Made by a program: the position numbers and the translations under genes. Positions 1 to 11,124 of a stretch of 64,000 nucleotides of DNA are shown in pieces. Each line of letters begins with the position of its first letter. Within the stretch, counting starts at the first letter, position 1. Source of the DNA: Reichenbachiella agarivorans (lineage in GTDB: Bacteria > Bacteroidota > Bacteroidia > Cytophagales > Cyclobacteriaceae); NCBI RefSeq assembly GCF_025502585.1, contig NZ_CP106679.1, positions 1,767,501-1,831,500 on the forward strand. The letters run 5' to 3'. The notes under the pieces are model-generated. The model did not search any database. It was not told the DNA's origin and saw only the letters and a list, made by a program, of their open reading frames with translations.

Positions 1-1466
<1,466 letters not shown>

Positions 1467-1511
1467 TATAACGGTGCGCGTTTTCTTTCTTTCATGACAC
1501 AATGTCAAATC

Positions 1512-1640
1512 TAGTATTTAGTACCTAGTACTGAGTATTTGGACTTTTAGGATATTAATAGCTAAGGCAGTAGGCCGAAGCAGATTGCATGTTGCAATAA
1601 GACATTAGTCTAAGATCTAGAATCTAATCATCTAGCATCT
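1512..1640. repeat. Two heptamer-periodic patches in the 23S-5S spacer
   Basis: The spacer between 23S and 5S holds no tRNA. It has four consecutive 7-bp units at 1512-1539 (tagtatt, tagtacc, tagtact, gagtatt) and a looser set at 1611-1639 (taagatc, tagaatc, taatcatc, tagcatc). The periodicity is direct observation; no function is known to me. Similar 7-bp phasing recurs at 1831-1844, 1973-1986 and 29719-29760. Confidence 0.6.
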
Positions 1641-1651
1641 TACAAAGACAT

Positions 1652-1763
<112 letters not shown>

Positions 1764-1771
1764 TTTATCAA

Positions 1772-1805
1772 AGCCTTGTAGATTGAGTTCTGCAAGGTTT
1801 TTTTA
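1772..1805 (+). terminator. Rho-independent terminator of the rRNA operon
   Basis: A 9-bp stem, ccttgtaga paired with tctgcaagg (one G-T pair), with a 6-nt loop is followed by a run of seven T. It lies 10 nt after the 5S gene. Confidence 0.88.
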
Positions 1806-1971
1806 TGTCTATACCTCAGTAGAAGTCAATTGTCCACTGTCTTAAGAAATCTTTATTGAAGGGCTGCTTTATAGACCTCTATCGCTCGTAGTCTGGAAAA
1901 AAAATGGTCTACTATTTTTTTATTCCTTACTCCTTTTAACCAAAGGATGCATTTTCTTTTAATTTTGTGGA

Positions 1972-2003
1972 TTGTCAACTGTCAGTCATAGACAGTATAT
2001 TTG
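1972..2003 (+). promoter_or_regulatory. Predicted sigma-A promoter of gatC, with an overlapping inverted repeat
   Basis: A -7 box tatatttg (1996-2003) matches the Bacteroidota consensus TAnnTTTG exactly; a weak -33 element attg ends at 1974, giving a 21-nt spacer. The spacer contains the inverted repeat actgtc/gacagt (1978-1983 and 1991-1996), which could be an operator or chance. The predicted start point is about 10 nt before the gatC ATG. Confidence 0.55.
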
Positions 2004-2020
2004 TGTTCTGAATTGATATT

Positions 2021-2308
2021 ATGGCGGTAGAAATTAACACAGTAAAAAAGTTGGCCAATTTGGCTAAGCTTGATTTGACTCATGATCAAGAGCTCAAAAT
2101 GAGTAAGGATTTAGGTGATATTTTAGATTGGGTAGAACAATTGTCTGAGGTTGAAACTAGCGATGTTTTACCCTTGGGTAATGTCAATGAGGATTCTGTT
2201 CCACTGCGTCGAGATGTTGCCTCTAATTATTTCTCTGAAAAGGAAGCTCTTCTTAATGCGCCTAAGTCGGACGATGCTTATTTCATAGTGCCAAAAGTTC
2301 TAAGCTAA
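2021..2308 (+). CDS. gatC: Glutamyl-tRNA(Gln) amidotransferase subunit C
   Basis: This 95-aa protein is the small subunit of the GatCAB amidotransferase, which converts mischarged Glu-tRNA(Gln) or Asp-tRNA(Asn) to the amidated form in the cytoplasm; GatC stabilises the GatA-GatB interface. The N-terminus with VKKLANLAKLDL and the C-terminal part with DSVPLRRD are typical, and the length matches the family. The start is the first ATG after a good promoter. gatA and gatB are not in the window, so the complex is assembled from separate loci, which is common in this phylum. It may be co-transcribed with the next gene, one base away. Confidence 0.95.
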   Translation: MAVEINTVKKLANLAKLDLTHDQELKMSKDLGDILDWVEQLSEVETSDVLPLGNVNEDSVPLRRDVASNYFSEKEALLNAPKSDDAYFIVPKVLS

Positions 2309-2309
2309 T

Positions 2310-5036
2310 ATGCAAGATCCTTGGTTTTGGAAAGAGTGGCAAATCGTTAATCGAGTTGTATTTTATTCTTTTCTTTCGTTATTCTCTTGTCTAATTATCA
2401 CTTTGTTGGTGGTTGTACTAGCTGATGTTTCTTTCTTTTATTCGTGGAATGTCACTGGTTTTTTGACGTACCAGAGTTTACCAGTATATTCCAATCATTC
2501 GCAATTTATTGAGTCTGCCTTATCTGTAGATGTTCCCCTTATTGTTCAGAAGGCAAACGCTACCTATTCTTTACAGAATTTTTCTTCGAATGTAATACTG
2601 CCAGTTTCTGTATATGCATGTCTTGCGGTTTGTTTTGCCACTGTTACTTTCCTAAAGCGCTTTTGGTTTATTGTTTCCATGGGCGTTATTGTTGTATTGC
2701 TGGCCTTGAGTGGCATAGGTTCAACTGGTTTGTTTGGGTTGGATAGTGAGTTTATTGTAGGTGGGGTCAGTGTTTTAATTATTGCATTGGCTTATTATTT
2801 TCATGACATTAATATTAACAGAAGCTATATTGTCAGGTTGGGATGTTTTGTGTTGTTATTTTGTGTTCTTTCCTTTCTTATCACTTACTTCTCAACTGCT
2901 GATATACCTCTCCTCGCAATGGCTCAGAACGTCTATTGGATAGGAATGATTTTGGGCATCATATTTACATTTTTGGTTGGGCATGAAGTGGTTTATGGTA
3001 TTTTGGTTCTTACTACACAAGGGAATAAAAGCAATAACTCTAATGGAAATGGCCTTCACTTTTTGATTTTTTCTTTGATTTATCTACTAAATGTTGCGCT
3101 TGTCTACATGCGGAGTGCTAAATATGTGGATTGGGATATTTACTACATCAACCCTTATTTATTGCTCTCAGCATCAGCGATTCTCGGTATTCGGGGACTG
3201 AAAGGAAGAGAGGATTTGTATAGAAACACACTTTCTTTTAAGAATACATTGGTGATCTACATGGCTCTAGGCTTTATTTGTTTTTCATCAATTTTGCACT
3301 TTTCTATTTCAGGGAATGACTCTGCAATGGAAGTGATGGAGGATGCTATTATTTTCGGCCATATAGGTTTCGGAGCGATGTTTTTCATCTATGTAATGAT
3401 CAACTTCGTTACTTTGTTGCTTAAAGGATTGCCTATATACAAGATTGCTTTCAAGGAAGATAACTTTCCTTATGCCACTTCTAAATTGGCTGGAATGATT
3501 GTAGTTGCTGCCTTTTTCTTTGCTGCAGACTATGTACCCTTAAACCAAGCTATATCGGGTTATTACAATCAGTTGGGGGACATGAATTTGTCCTTGGGCA
3601 AGGAATCAGTTGCCAAAGAGAATTACCGTAGAGGTGCTATATCAGGGAATGTTTTGGCGCAATCCAACCACAATCATAAGTCCAACTATATGTATGCTCT
3701 CCTATTGGAGGACTATAATCAACAGGCCATCTGGTTGCATCATGCTACGCAACGTCATCCTAGTGAGCAAGCTTTTGTAGGTTTGGGTATGGCTTATGAG
3801 CGTGCAAATAGATTCTTTGAAGCAGTCTTTGCATACCAAGACGGGATCAGAACTTTTCCTGAAAGTTGGGCATTGAAAAATAACCTGGCGTTGCTCTACC
3901 AGCAGATCAATGAATCTGATTCAGCAGTATATTATCTCCAAAACCATGGCAATGCGAATAGTTGGCAATCTTCAGTCATGCAGTCGAATGCATTGGCTTT
4001 GGCGGTTGCTAATGGTAAGGAGGTAGACGAAACGGGGCTAAATATGGATCGAATCGATGTGCAAACCAACCTGCTTGCTAGACGGGTGTTGTATGGGAAA
4101 GCAAATGTAGAGCATGAGCCACTCGATAAGATAGAAATTCGACTCAACTTGTTTTCTTACAGTTATTTGAGAAACCTAGGATTGTCCAATATTCAAACTG
4201 GTGAGCGTCAATATTTGGATAACATCGATTTGTTTTTGCAGCATCCTGACAATGATGCTTATAGCTACGAACTGTCTTTGATCAAGGCAATGAATCTGTA
4301 TACACAAGGTATGGTAGCAGATGCATTTGTTGTGATGAACCACTTGGCTGAAAGTAATTCTGACCAAGCTTCTTTTTTGAAAATGATTCTTGGCAAGTGG
4401 AGTATGGAACTTGAATCTCCATTGTTGGCTGCCCAGTATTTTGAAATAGCTCATGAGTATGGTTATCCTCTATCCATGATTGATTTGGTGCAGGCTTATG
4501 CCCAAATTGGGAAGGGCGAGACTGCCCAATATTTGTTGTCTCAAGAGATCGAAAAATTGGATATAACAAAATCTACAGTCCTGAAACAAATGTCGCAATT
4601 AGAGCAATCAATTGCTCAAAATGAAAATCCTTGGTCAAAAAATCAATACTCTTTTGATCATGAAAATAAGTTGTTGCGTCAGGCACAAGAACTCCAATCT
4701 GATACTAGTCAGCTGTCTCCATTGTATTTGAGATTAGGAGAGATGAATCCGTTTTATGAGCAGGGTGTGATAGCTGCTGCAACCTATTTTGATCAGGAAG
4801 TCGATAATCCTGATCAGGCATATGGGATATTGGTAGATGCCATTGAGGTCAACGAATATTCAGCACCTTTGATTATGGCCTACATCGATCAGTGCTTGAA
4901 GATGGGTTTGACGAGCTATGCTGAATCTTCTGTGATTAGGTTGATAGATATACTAGATGAGTCGTCCTATCAGGCGTATGAGGTCTTGTTTGAGCAAAAA
5001 AGAAAAAGGGCGGAAGAATCATTTCAGTCCTGGTAA
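2310..5036 (+). CDS. Large polytopic membrane protein with C-terminal TPR domain
   Basis: This 908-aa protein has two halves. Residues about 15-415 contain 11-12 hydrophobic segments (for example near 15-40, 118-138, 173-195, 310-330, 345-372 and 395-412), so it is an inner-membrane protein. Residues about 420-900 are helical and read as tetratricopeptide repeats, with a recognisable unit around AFVGLGMAYERANRFFEAVF. It starts one base after gatC, suggesting co-expression, though a functional link to tRNA amidation is not evident. I do not recognise a named family. The arrangement resembles membrane-anchored TPR scaffolds, with the TPR part probably on one face of the membrane for protein binding. 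Function unknown. Confidence 0.88.
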   Translation: MQDPWFWKEWQIVNRVVFYSFLSLFSCLIITLLVVVLADVSFFYSWNVTGFLTYQSLPVYSNHSQFIESALSVDVPLIVQKANATYSLQNFSSNVILPVSVYACLAVCFATVTFLKRFWFIVSMGVIVVLLALSGIGSTGLFGLDSEFIVGGVSVLIIALAYYFHDININRSYIVRLGCFVLLFCVLSFLITYFSTADIPLLAMAQNVYWIGMILGIIFTFLVGHEVVYGILVLTTQGNKSNNSNGNGLHFLIFSLIYLLNVALVYMRSAKYVDWDIYYINPYLLLSASAILGIRGLKGREDLYRNTLSFKNTLVIYMALGFICFSSILHFSISGNDSAMEVMEDAIIFGHIGFGAMFFIYVMINFVTLLLKGLPIYKIAFKEDNFPYATSKLAGMIVVAAFFFAADYVPLNQAISGYYNQLGDMNLSLGKESVAKENYRRGAISGNVLAQSNHNHKSNYMYALLLEDYNQQAIWLHHATQRHPSEQAFVGLGMAYERANRFFEAVFAYQDGIRTFPESWALKNNLALLYQQINESDSAVYYLQNHGNANSWQSSVMQSNALALAVANGKEVDETGLNMDRIDVQTNLLARRVLYGKANVEHEPLDKIEIRLNLFSYSYLRNLGLSNIQTGERQYLDNIDLFLQHPDNDAYSYELSLIKAMNLYTQGMVADAFVVMNHLAESNSDQASFLKMILGKWSMELESPLLAAQYFEIAHEYGYPLSMIDLVQAYAQIGKGETAQYLLSQEIEKLDITKSTVLKQMSQLEQSIAQNENPWSKNQYSFDHENKLLRQAQELQSDTSQLSPLYLRLGEMNPFYEQGVIAAATYFDQEVDNPDQAYGILVDAIEVNEYSAPLIMAYIDQCLKMGLTSYAESSVIRLIDILDESSYQAYEVLFEQKRKRAEESFQSW

Positions 5037-5043
5037 GAGTGAA

Positions 5044-5646
5044 TTACTTGGAGAAATCCTTCTCTCCAGCTCTTACGGCCACATTTAGCATGTTTTCTTT
5101 CGGAGGTAGTGGGCAGGAGTAATCGTGGTTATAATTGCAATAAGGATTGTAGGCTCTATTGAAGTCAAGGGTAATCCTTTTTGCTCTGTTAAAATCCAAG
5201 TCGAGGTATCTACCTGCTCCATAGGTTTCGGATGCACTGGTCAGATCCGCAAATGCTGTAAACAGGGTTCCTTCACTTACATTTTTCAAGATCAGCAGCG
5301 TACATTCTTGATCTTGAAGATTGAAATATACATAGGCATATTGGCGATAGGTGACTTGATTGCCATCAGAACTCCCCAATGTAAGTAATCTATTTTCTTC
5401 TATCAATTCTACTCTAGCAATGACCTTGTAAGTCTCATCTATGGGGTAATACTTCAAAGCTATGGTACTATCTCTATGGTTATAAAAGGGGGAATTGGAA
5501 GAAGTATTCATGAATTGGTCTTTTTCTATTCGCTCCTTGGTGATAGATTCTATGTAAGACGAAGTAGAGGATTCGTCGCTGTTGACTTGGGTGAAAATAT
5601 AAAAAATCAATACAGAGAGAAGGAGGGCAAGTAAGATTCGTTTCAT
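5044..5646 (-). CDS. DUF1684 family protein, membrane-anchored or exported
   Basis: The 200-aa product has one N-terminal hydrophobic segment (residues 3-20) and a body matching DUF1684, with the family-typical block ETYGAGRYLDL followed by FNRAYNPYC (163-170) and the conserved YSCPLPPKEN segment (176-185). Members are usually annotated as hypothetical; no reaction is established. The two Cys in the conserved block (170, 178) are family features. It converges with the upstream membrane-TPR gene (7-nt gap) and lies 3 nt downstream of radC on the same strand, so the two are probably co-transcribed. Confidence 0.88.
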   Translation of the reverse strand: MKRILLALLLSVLIFYIFTQVNSDESSTSSYIESITKERIEKDQFMNTSSNSPFYNHRDSTIALKYYPIDETYKVIARVELIEENRLLTLGSSDGNQVTYRQYAYVYFNLQDQECTLLILKNVSEGTLFTAFADLTSASETYGAGRYLDLDFNRAKRITLDFNRAYNPYCNYNHDYSCPLPPKENMLNVAVRAGEKDFSK

Positions 5647-5649
5647 TGT

Positions 5650-6345
5650 TTACATCATGGATTCGTCTGCGAAGCTAAAGTAAGCATGATCCGTAAATAT
5701 TACATGATCTAATACAGGTATCTCTAGGACTCTTCCAGCTTCTTGTAGTTTTTTGGTGAGGGTGATGTCCTCTTGGCTAGGGTTGAGGTTGCCCGAAGGG
5801 TGGTTGTGTACCAAAATGACTGATGAAGCTAACACTTCCAAAGCTTTTTTGAACAGGAGTTTGCTATCTACCACTGTTCCACTCACACCGCCAGAGCTTA
5901 TTTGCTCCTTGTGAATGACGAAATTGCCTCTGTTGAGATAAACTGCCCAAAACTCTTCGTGGTTTAGATCCAAAAGGTGAGCCTTCATGAGCGCAAAAAC
6001 GTCATCGGATCCAGTGATTTTAGGTTTTCTTTCTGGTTCGGATTCCTTTCTTCGTCTTCCTAACTCAAGTGCGCTGATGATGGAGATAGCTTTGGCCTCT
6101 CCTATGCCGCTGAATTTTTTGAGATCATTCAGTGAAAGCTTCGCCAGTTCGTTGAGATTGTTGTGAGTGCTAGATAGTATATTTTGTGCCACCTGTACTG
6201 CTGTCAGACTCTTGGTACCACTGCCTATTAATATAGCGATCAATTCTGCCTCTGATAGTGAGGCTTTCCCTTTTAAAATTAATTTTTCTCTAGGCCGATC
6301 TTCTTCTGCCCATTTCTTGATGGTCAGATTGCTTGAATATTGCAT
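5650..6345 (-). CDS. radC: RadC family JAB/MPN domain protein
   Basis: A 231-aa RadC homologue. The N-terminal part contains a helix-hairpin-helix segment (KFSGIGEAKA, 77-86). The C-terminal JAB1/MPN metal-binding fold carries HNHPSG (180-185) followed by D193, the JAMM zinc ligand pattern. Despite its historical name the family has no proven role in DNA repair; a metal-dependent hydrolase or DNA-associated function has been suggested. Length is standard. The gene sits between rpsT and the DUF1684 gene on the minus strand. Confidence 0.95.
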   Translation of the reverse strand: MQYSSNLTIKKWAEEDRPREKLILKGKASLSEAELIAILIGSGTKSLTAVQVAQNILSSTHNNLNELAKLSLNDLKKFSGIGEAKAISIISALELGRRRKESEPERKPKITGSDDVFALMKAHLLDLNHEEFWAVYLNRGNFVIHKEQISSGGVSGTVVDSKLLFKKALEVLASSVILVHNHPSGNLNPSQEDITLTKKLQEAGRVLEIPVLDHVIFTDHAYFSFADESMM

Positions 6346-6404
6346 AGAGTTATGTTTTGCTGTTCTTAAATTTATCTCATTTCCAGATAAGAACTAGCAA
6401 GACA

Positions 6405-6437
6405 CAAAAAAAAGTCCAAACAACTAAGTCAGGACTT
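6405..6437 (-). terminator. Terminator downstream of rpsT
   Basis: On the minus strand aagtcc and ggactt (6432-6437 and 6412-6417 on the plus strand) form a 6-bp stem with a 14-nt loop, directly followed by a run of T. It lies 28 nt after the rpsT stop. Confidence 0.6.
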
Positions 6438-6464
6438 ACAAAGTCTTTCAGAACTTGCTAATGC

Positions 6465-6716
6465 TTATAGAGAAGCTACTAGCTTGGTCAATTTTGACTT
6501 TTGGTTAGAAGCATTATTCTTGTGAATAATGTTGTTCTTAGCCAATTTGTCAATCATGCCAACTACTGTCTTCAATAATTCTTGCGCTTCAGCTTTGTCA
6601 GCAGTGTTTTTCAACCTTTTAACAAAAGTACGAGTTGTCTTGTGCTGATATCTGTTTCTCAATCTTTTAGCCTCGTTAGACCTGATTCTCTTTAAAGCCG
6701 ATTTATGATTCGCCAT
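6465..6716 (-). CDS. rpsT: 30S ribosomal protein S20
   Basis: The 83-aa product is Lys/Arg rich and entirely helical, beginning [21 protein letters not shown], the typical S20 N-terminus that binds the 16S rRNA 5' domain. Length is as expected (80-90 aa). It is a monocistronic gene, with a -7 element upstream and a terminator downstream. Confidence 0.97.
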   Translation of the reverse strand: MANHKSALKRIRSNEAKRLRNRYQHKTTRTFVKRLKNTADKAEAQELLKTVVGMIDKLAKNNIIHKNNASNQKSKLTKLVASL

Positions 6717-6749
6717 TATATAAAATTGTTATTTTCTAATTTTGGACTG

Positions 6750-6757
6750 CAAATTTA
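6750..6757 (-). promoter_or_regulatory. Predicted -7 box for rpsT
   Basis: On the minus strand the sequence taaatttg fits TAnnTTTG exactly and lies 34 nt before the rpsT start. About 19 nt further upstream there is only a T-rich stretch, not a clear TTTG, so the call rests on the -7 match and the position. Confidence 0.45.
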
Positions 6758-6880
6758 GGTTTTATATGTAGAAATAAAAACCCTTTGCTCATAAATTATT
6801 GTAGAATTTTATCTGTTGATATAGAGGCATTTGATAGACATAAAGTACATCTTTGAGTTAATAAATCAAGGTGTTTGTAC

Positions 6881-8203
6881 ATGCGAAGGATTACGTTTTG
6901 CTTATTGCTCTCACTGCTGTCGGCAGTGTCATATGCCCAGCCGATATTCGATACCCATCGATCTGTGGATTCGTTGATCTATGTTTCTCCCAATTACTTA
7001 TTTGTAGATTCGATTGCATTGCATACTGGGATAGATTCGATAGTTCATCGAGCTATATCCGAAGGAGCATTTCCAGGGTGTCAAATATTGTTGGCTCAGC
7101 ATGGCCAGGTTTTTTATCATCAGTCTTTTGGGTACCATACTTATGACAGTATGATTGCGGTTGATAATGCGCACTTGTACGATTTGGCATCAGTCACTAA
7201 AATAGCTGCGACCACTTTGGCACTGATGAAACTTCATGATGAAGGTCAATTGGATTTGGATCAAACTTTAGCATACTATTTTCCCTATCTCAAACGATCC
7301 AACAAAGGTGACATCACCTTGCGTAAGGTATTGGCTCACCAGTCGCGCATTAGAAGTTGGATACCGTATTATGAAGAGTCACAACGTCGCAATGGACATT
7401 ACCGACGAAAGACCATCAGTCAGGATTCATCTGTTAACTATCCCTATCGGATTCCTGGTTCTGATTTGTTTCTACATAAGGATTATTATGAAAGGAAGCT
7501 TAAACGGATGATCAAGAGGTCTAAACTGTACAAGGAAGAAGGCTATGTATATTCTGGCTTGGCATTTTATTTATTTCCTGAATTGATAGAGCGGTTGTCG
7601 GGACAGGGTTTTGAGGAATATTTGACTGCCAATTTTTATCTACCAATCGGATCGACTTCATTGGGTTTTACGCCACTCCATAAATATGCTTTGGATCAAA
7701 TCGTACCTACTGAAATTGATTCTTTTTTCAGAATGGCTCCTCTACATGGTGTGGTGCATGACGAAGGAGCTGCGGTGATGCAGGGCGTATCTGGCAATGC
7801 AGGTTTGTTTAGCAACTCATGGGATTTGGCCAAGGTGATGCAAATGTGGTTGAATGATGGGGTCTATGCCGGACAACGATATTTGTCTGACAGTGTGATT
7901 CATGAGTTTACCAGATGTCAGTATTGTGAGCAGGGCAACAGACGAGGTTTGGGTTTTGATAAGCCACTCATTGAATATGATCAAATCAAGAGTAGTGTGG
8001 CCAAAGATGCCAGCCCAAATAGCTATGGACATTCGGGATTTACAGGGACTTTGGTCTGGATGGATCCTGACAATGGATTGCTTTTTGTATTTTTATCCAA
8101 TCGTGTGTATCCCACCAGAGATAATAAGAAAATATATGAACTGAACGTAAGGCCTGATATTCACAATTTGGTATATGAATTGCTGAAAAAGCAAAAATCC
8201 TGA
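6881..8203 (+). CDS. Serine hydrolase of the beta-lactamase / penicillin-binding family (exported)
   Basis: The product from the ATG at 6881 is 440 aa. It starts with a signal peptide (MRRITFCLLLSLLSAVSYAQ). An ATG rather than the TTG six bases upstream is preferred because it gives a clean signal peptide. The class C beta-lactamase-like fold is shown by the SVTK tetrad (S104, K107, nucleophile and general base), a YSG motif at about 224 in place of YxN, and GHSGFTG near the C-terminus in place of the KTG box. Such proteins are periplasmic or surface esterases, D-peptidases or beta-lactamase relatives; the substrate cannot be told from sequence. In some Bacteroidota this domain is fused to a family 3 glycosidase; here it stands alone. 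Confidence 0.9.
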   Translation: MRRITFCLLLSLLSAVSYAQPIFDTHRSVDSLIYVSPNYLFVDSIALHTGIDSIVHRAISEGAFPGCQILLAQHGQVFYHQSFGYHTYDSMIAVDNAHLYDLASVTKIAATTLALMKLHDEGQLDLDQTLAYYFPYLKRSNKGDITLRKVLAHQSRIRSWIPYYEESQRRNGHYRRKTISQDSSVNYPYRIPGSDLFLHKDYYERKLKRMIKRSKLYKEEGYVYSGLAFYLFPELIERLSGQGFEEYLTANFYLPIGSTSLGFTPLHKYALDQIVPTEIDSFFRMAPLHGVVHDEGAAVMQGVSGNAGLFSNSWDLAKVMQMWLNDGVYAGQRYLSDSVIHEFTRCQYCEQGNRRGLGFDKPLIEYDQIKSSVAKDASPNSYGHSGFTGTLVWMDPDNGLLFVFLSNRVYPTRDNKKIYELNVRPDIHNLVYELLKKQKS

Positions 8204-8411
8204 ATGGGCTTCAGGATTTAAGTATTCATACACCTAAGTTTATATTAGATGATTGCTATGTTCGGGATAAAAATATAGAAATATTAAGTTTACTAAAAGG
8301 TAAAATGCAATTATTTCTAAAAATAATCACAAAATACAATCAACGGCTATAAGATAGAATTGGAATTGACTTGAGAGAATGGCATTTTTACGATGTAACA
8401 CTTACATGACT

Positions 8412-9947
8412 ATGAGTAAAAGATTTTTGGTAGTGATTGGTTTGATATGTGCACTGAACAGTAGGGCTCAAATACAGGTATTCAGCGAGCAAGAATCGAT
8501 CGGCTATGGGTTGAATACTACCTCAGACGAGAGTGATGTGGTGATCAGTCCTGACGAGAGCCAATTGTATTTTACACGAAAAAATCATCCTGACAATGTA
8601 GGTGGAGTGCAGGATCCAGGTGATGTATGGATGAGTGAGCACCAGGTAGATGGGTCTTGGTCTGCGCCAATCAATCTCAAGGAGATCAATACTGCTGGAT
8701 TGAATCAATTCATTGGTTTTTTGGATATCGAAAGAAGAATTTTGATCAATACAGACAATGGATTGATTTCTTATTTTAGAGTGAGTGGCAAGTGGTTTGA
8801 GTCTGACCCAATAGAGGTAGCATATTTTAAGAATCAAGGTGAAATGTTCACGGCTAGTTTGTCCAATGATGCTAAAATCATGCTGTTTGGGATGGAGTCA
8901 TTTGGGACCTATGGTGTAGAGGACATCTATGTCAGCAAGTTGCAAAGTGATGGAAAATGGAGCTCTCCTAAGAATCTCGGTTCGAAAATTAATACCGCCA
9001 ATCAAGAAATCACCCCGTTTCTAGCTTCTGATAATAAGACTTTGTTTTTTTCTTCCAATGGACTGGGGGGTGAGGGTAGCTTTGATGTATTTATGAGCAC
9101 CAGACTGGATGACACATGGCAGAACTGGTCTACGCCAGTCAACTTGGGTCCCAAGGTAAATACTGTAGGAAGGGAAAGTTCTTTTGTCCTACCTATAGAG
9201 AAGGAATTTGCTTTTCTCATCAGTACCCAAAACAGTGATGGATATGGAGATATAAAAATGGTGCGTGTAGCCCAAGAGATAGAAAAGGCTGAGGTGGTCG
9301 AAGAAGTAGTAAAGGTGCAGAAGACCGAAGATAAGCTGGCTATACTGACTGGAGAGGCGAGAGATATCGTAACGAAGAAAGTAATCGTAGGAGCAGAAGT
9401 CGAGGCGAAAGTATTGCCAAGTGGGATAGTAAAAAAGGGCCGTACCAATCGTATGGGGCAGTTTACGCTGCACATACCAGAAGGGGAATCCTATGAGATC
9501 AAAGTCAGAGCATATTTGTATATGACTGCAGAGCTGGATCTGAATAAAACGCAAGCCGCCCAAAATCAATTGCATGCTTTTGCCTTGAATCCGATCATCG
9601 AGGGGAATACAATTTCGTTGGATCATGTTTTATTCATCCAGGGTAAAAGTGAGTTGGTAGCTGGGTCAGAAAAGGAGCTGGATCTAGTGGTAGAGATGAT
9701 GAAGTACAATCCTGACATCAATATCTTTTTGTCTGGACATACTGATAACCAAGGCAACTCTGATCTGAATCTAAAATTGAGTGAGGACAGAGTTGAGACT
9801 GTGAAAAAGTACCTCTTGAAAAGTGGGGTTGCAGCTGATCGAATCGCAGGTCAGGGATTCGGTGGTACCAAGCCTAGAGCAAGCAATGCCAACGAAGAAT
9901 CAAGGAAACTCAACCGAAGAGTTGAGTTTACCATTCACAAAAAGTAA
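8412..9947 (+). CDS. OmpA family protein with PD40/WD40-like propeller repeats
   Basis: A 511-aa envelope protein. The signal peptide begins at the ATG at 8412 (MSKRFLVVIGLICALNSRAQ); upstream in-frame ATGs would add a non-hydrophobic leader and are less likely. Residues about 40-270 contain PD40-type repeats (patterns such as LYFTRK and LFFSSNGLGGEG). A short Ig-like regulatory domain (from about GEARDIVTKK) follows. The C-terminal OmpA domain carries SGHTDNQG and ESRKLNRRVEF, the peptidoglycan-binding signature. It is therefore predicted to be in the periplasm or outer membrane, attached to peptidoglycan. Proteins of this plan are common near gliding and T9SS loci (PorE-like), but PorE normally has further TPRs that are absent here. 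Confidence 0.9.
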   Translation: MSKRFLVVIGLICALNSRAQIQVFSEQESIGYGLNTTSDESDVVISPDESQLYFTRKNHPDNVGGVQDPGDVWMSEHQVDGSWSAPINLKEINTAGLNQFIGFLDIERRILINTDNGLISYFRVSGKWFESDPIEVAYFKNQGEMFTASLSNDAKIMLFGMESFGTYGVEDIYVSKLQSDGKWSSPKNLGSKINTANQEITPFLASDNKTLFFSSNGLGGEGSFDVFMSTRLDDTWQNWSTPVNLGPKVNTVGRESSFVLPIEKEFAFLISTQNSDGYGDIKMVRVAQEIEKAEVVEEVVKVQKTEDKLAILTGEARDIVTKKVIVGAEVEAKVLPSGIVKKGRTNRMGQFTLHIPEGESYEIKVRAYLYMTAELDLNKTQAAQNQLHAFALNPIIEGNTISLDHVLFIQGKSELVAGSEKELDLVVEMMKYNPDINIFLSGHTDNQGNSDLNLKLSEDRVETVKKYLLKSGVAADRIAGQGFGGTKPRASNANEESRKLNRRVEFTIHKK

Positions 9948-9951
9948 ATAT

Positions 9952-11121
9952 TTATAGCCTGTCGAAGAGTTGGTCTACATCTTCGATCGTGTGGTACATA
10001 CCAAAACCAAATCTGAGTCGATCCTCTCGGCTGTCGGTGAGGATTCCTAATAGACTTAATTTCTGTTGAATTTGCTGGGCTATGGCTGTGCGGAAAGTTA
10101 AGAAATGACCGAAGGATTTCACGCCTTCTTGTTCATGGATCAAATCTGATGTTGTCAATCCAAAGATGGATTGAGATTCTAGCTTGGAAAGAAAGTGGTT
10201 TTGCAATGCGACTACATGGCTGTGAATCTGTCTAATATTAATGTTGTTTTTTTCCCATACATCAAAGACACTTTTCATTCTGTAGAGACCCGAAGGATCA
10301 GTTGTCGCTCCCAAGAAACGACTGGCATCTGGTGCATAATTTACAATTCTTTTATGATCGTCTAATTCGTTGAATTCCGCAAACCAACCTGTGTACAATG
10401 GTCGATATTTGTCTGAGTCGGTAGGTACACTCATGAAGCAGACACCTTCGCCTGACTGGAGATATTTGTATCCTCCTGCCAAATAAAAAAGTCTATCGTG
10501 TACCTTGGATAGGTCGGTAGGAATGGCTCCAAAAGCATGGTAGCCATCTATTATGATCATTGTGTCAGGAGAAGCGTGCAGTATGATCTCGTCTATGAAA
10601 TCCATAACCAAACCAGAGTTGAAGAACACTTGACTGATGTAGATCATGTCGTAGGTGTTTTCTTTGATCTCCACAATGAATCTATCTTTGAAATCTACAA
10701 ATGGTATCGTGTTTAGTTCTTTAATCGAGATATTGTCATACTCACTGAGTCTCAAGGCTTGCCTCGAAAAACTGTAGAACTCCGAATCAGTTGACAGGAT
10801 TTTTAAGGGCTTTCTCAGGTCAAAGCAGCTGACCAATCTAAAGAACAGGGTATGAACATTGGAGGCAAAACAAATCTGATTGGGATTGGGAATGCACAGG
10901 AAGTCTGCCAAGCTGGCTTTGACACTGTTTTCTACAGGCTTGATGGCTGCTTCCCATTTTTGATCCGCGAGTCGATAGGCATCTTGCACATATTGATTTT
11001 GACCATCTGCTACACAGTCAGGCCAAAGGTGATGACTGTGAGCCGCAAAATGCAACTTGTCCCCCATGCCTTTCAGGCTGTGACTGTACAGATGTTTTAG
11101 ATTCATTTTTTGCCCTGTCAA
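9952..11121 (-). CDS. PLP-dependent aminotransferase class V-fold protein (kynureninase-like)
   Basis: The 389-aa cytoplasmic protein has a fold-type I PLP-enzyme layout. The acidic residue that pairs with the pyridine nitrogen is in IIDGYHAFGAIP (D192, H195), and the Schiff-base lysine is K219 in GGYKYLQSG. This placement resembles kynureninase and related class V enzymes rather than cysteine desulfurase, which would need a catalytic Cys loop. The gene converges with the OmpA-like gene and lies 3 nt downstream of the lipoprotein gene. The neighbourhood contains no tryptophan-degradation genes, so the substrate is undetermined. Confidence 0.85.
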   Translation of the reverse strand: MTGQKMNLKHLYSHSLKGMGDKLHFAAHSHHLWPDCVADGQNQYVQDAYRLADQKWEAAIKPVENSVKASLADFLCIPNPNQICFASNVHTLFFRLVSCFDLRKPLKILSTDSEFYSFSRQALRLSEYDNISIKELNTIPFVDFKDRFIVEIKENTYDMIYISQVFFNSGLVMDFIDEIILHASPDTMIIIDGYHAFGAIPTDLSKVHDRLFYLAGGYKYLQSGEGVCFMSVPTDSDKYRPLYTGWFAEFNELDDHKRIVNYAPDASRFLGATTDPSGLYRMKSVFDVWEKNNINIRQIHSHVVALQNHFLSKLESQSIFGLTTSDLIHEQEGVKSFGHFLTFRTAIAQQIQQKLSLLGILTDSREDRLRFGFGMYHTIEDVDQLFDRL

Positions 11122-11124
11122 ATG

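Noticed and set aside
8196-8219. Hairpin over the serine hydrolase stop codon as terminator
   Set aside because: The stem aaatcctgaa/ttcaggattt is good, but no T-run follows, so termination is not supported.
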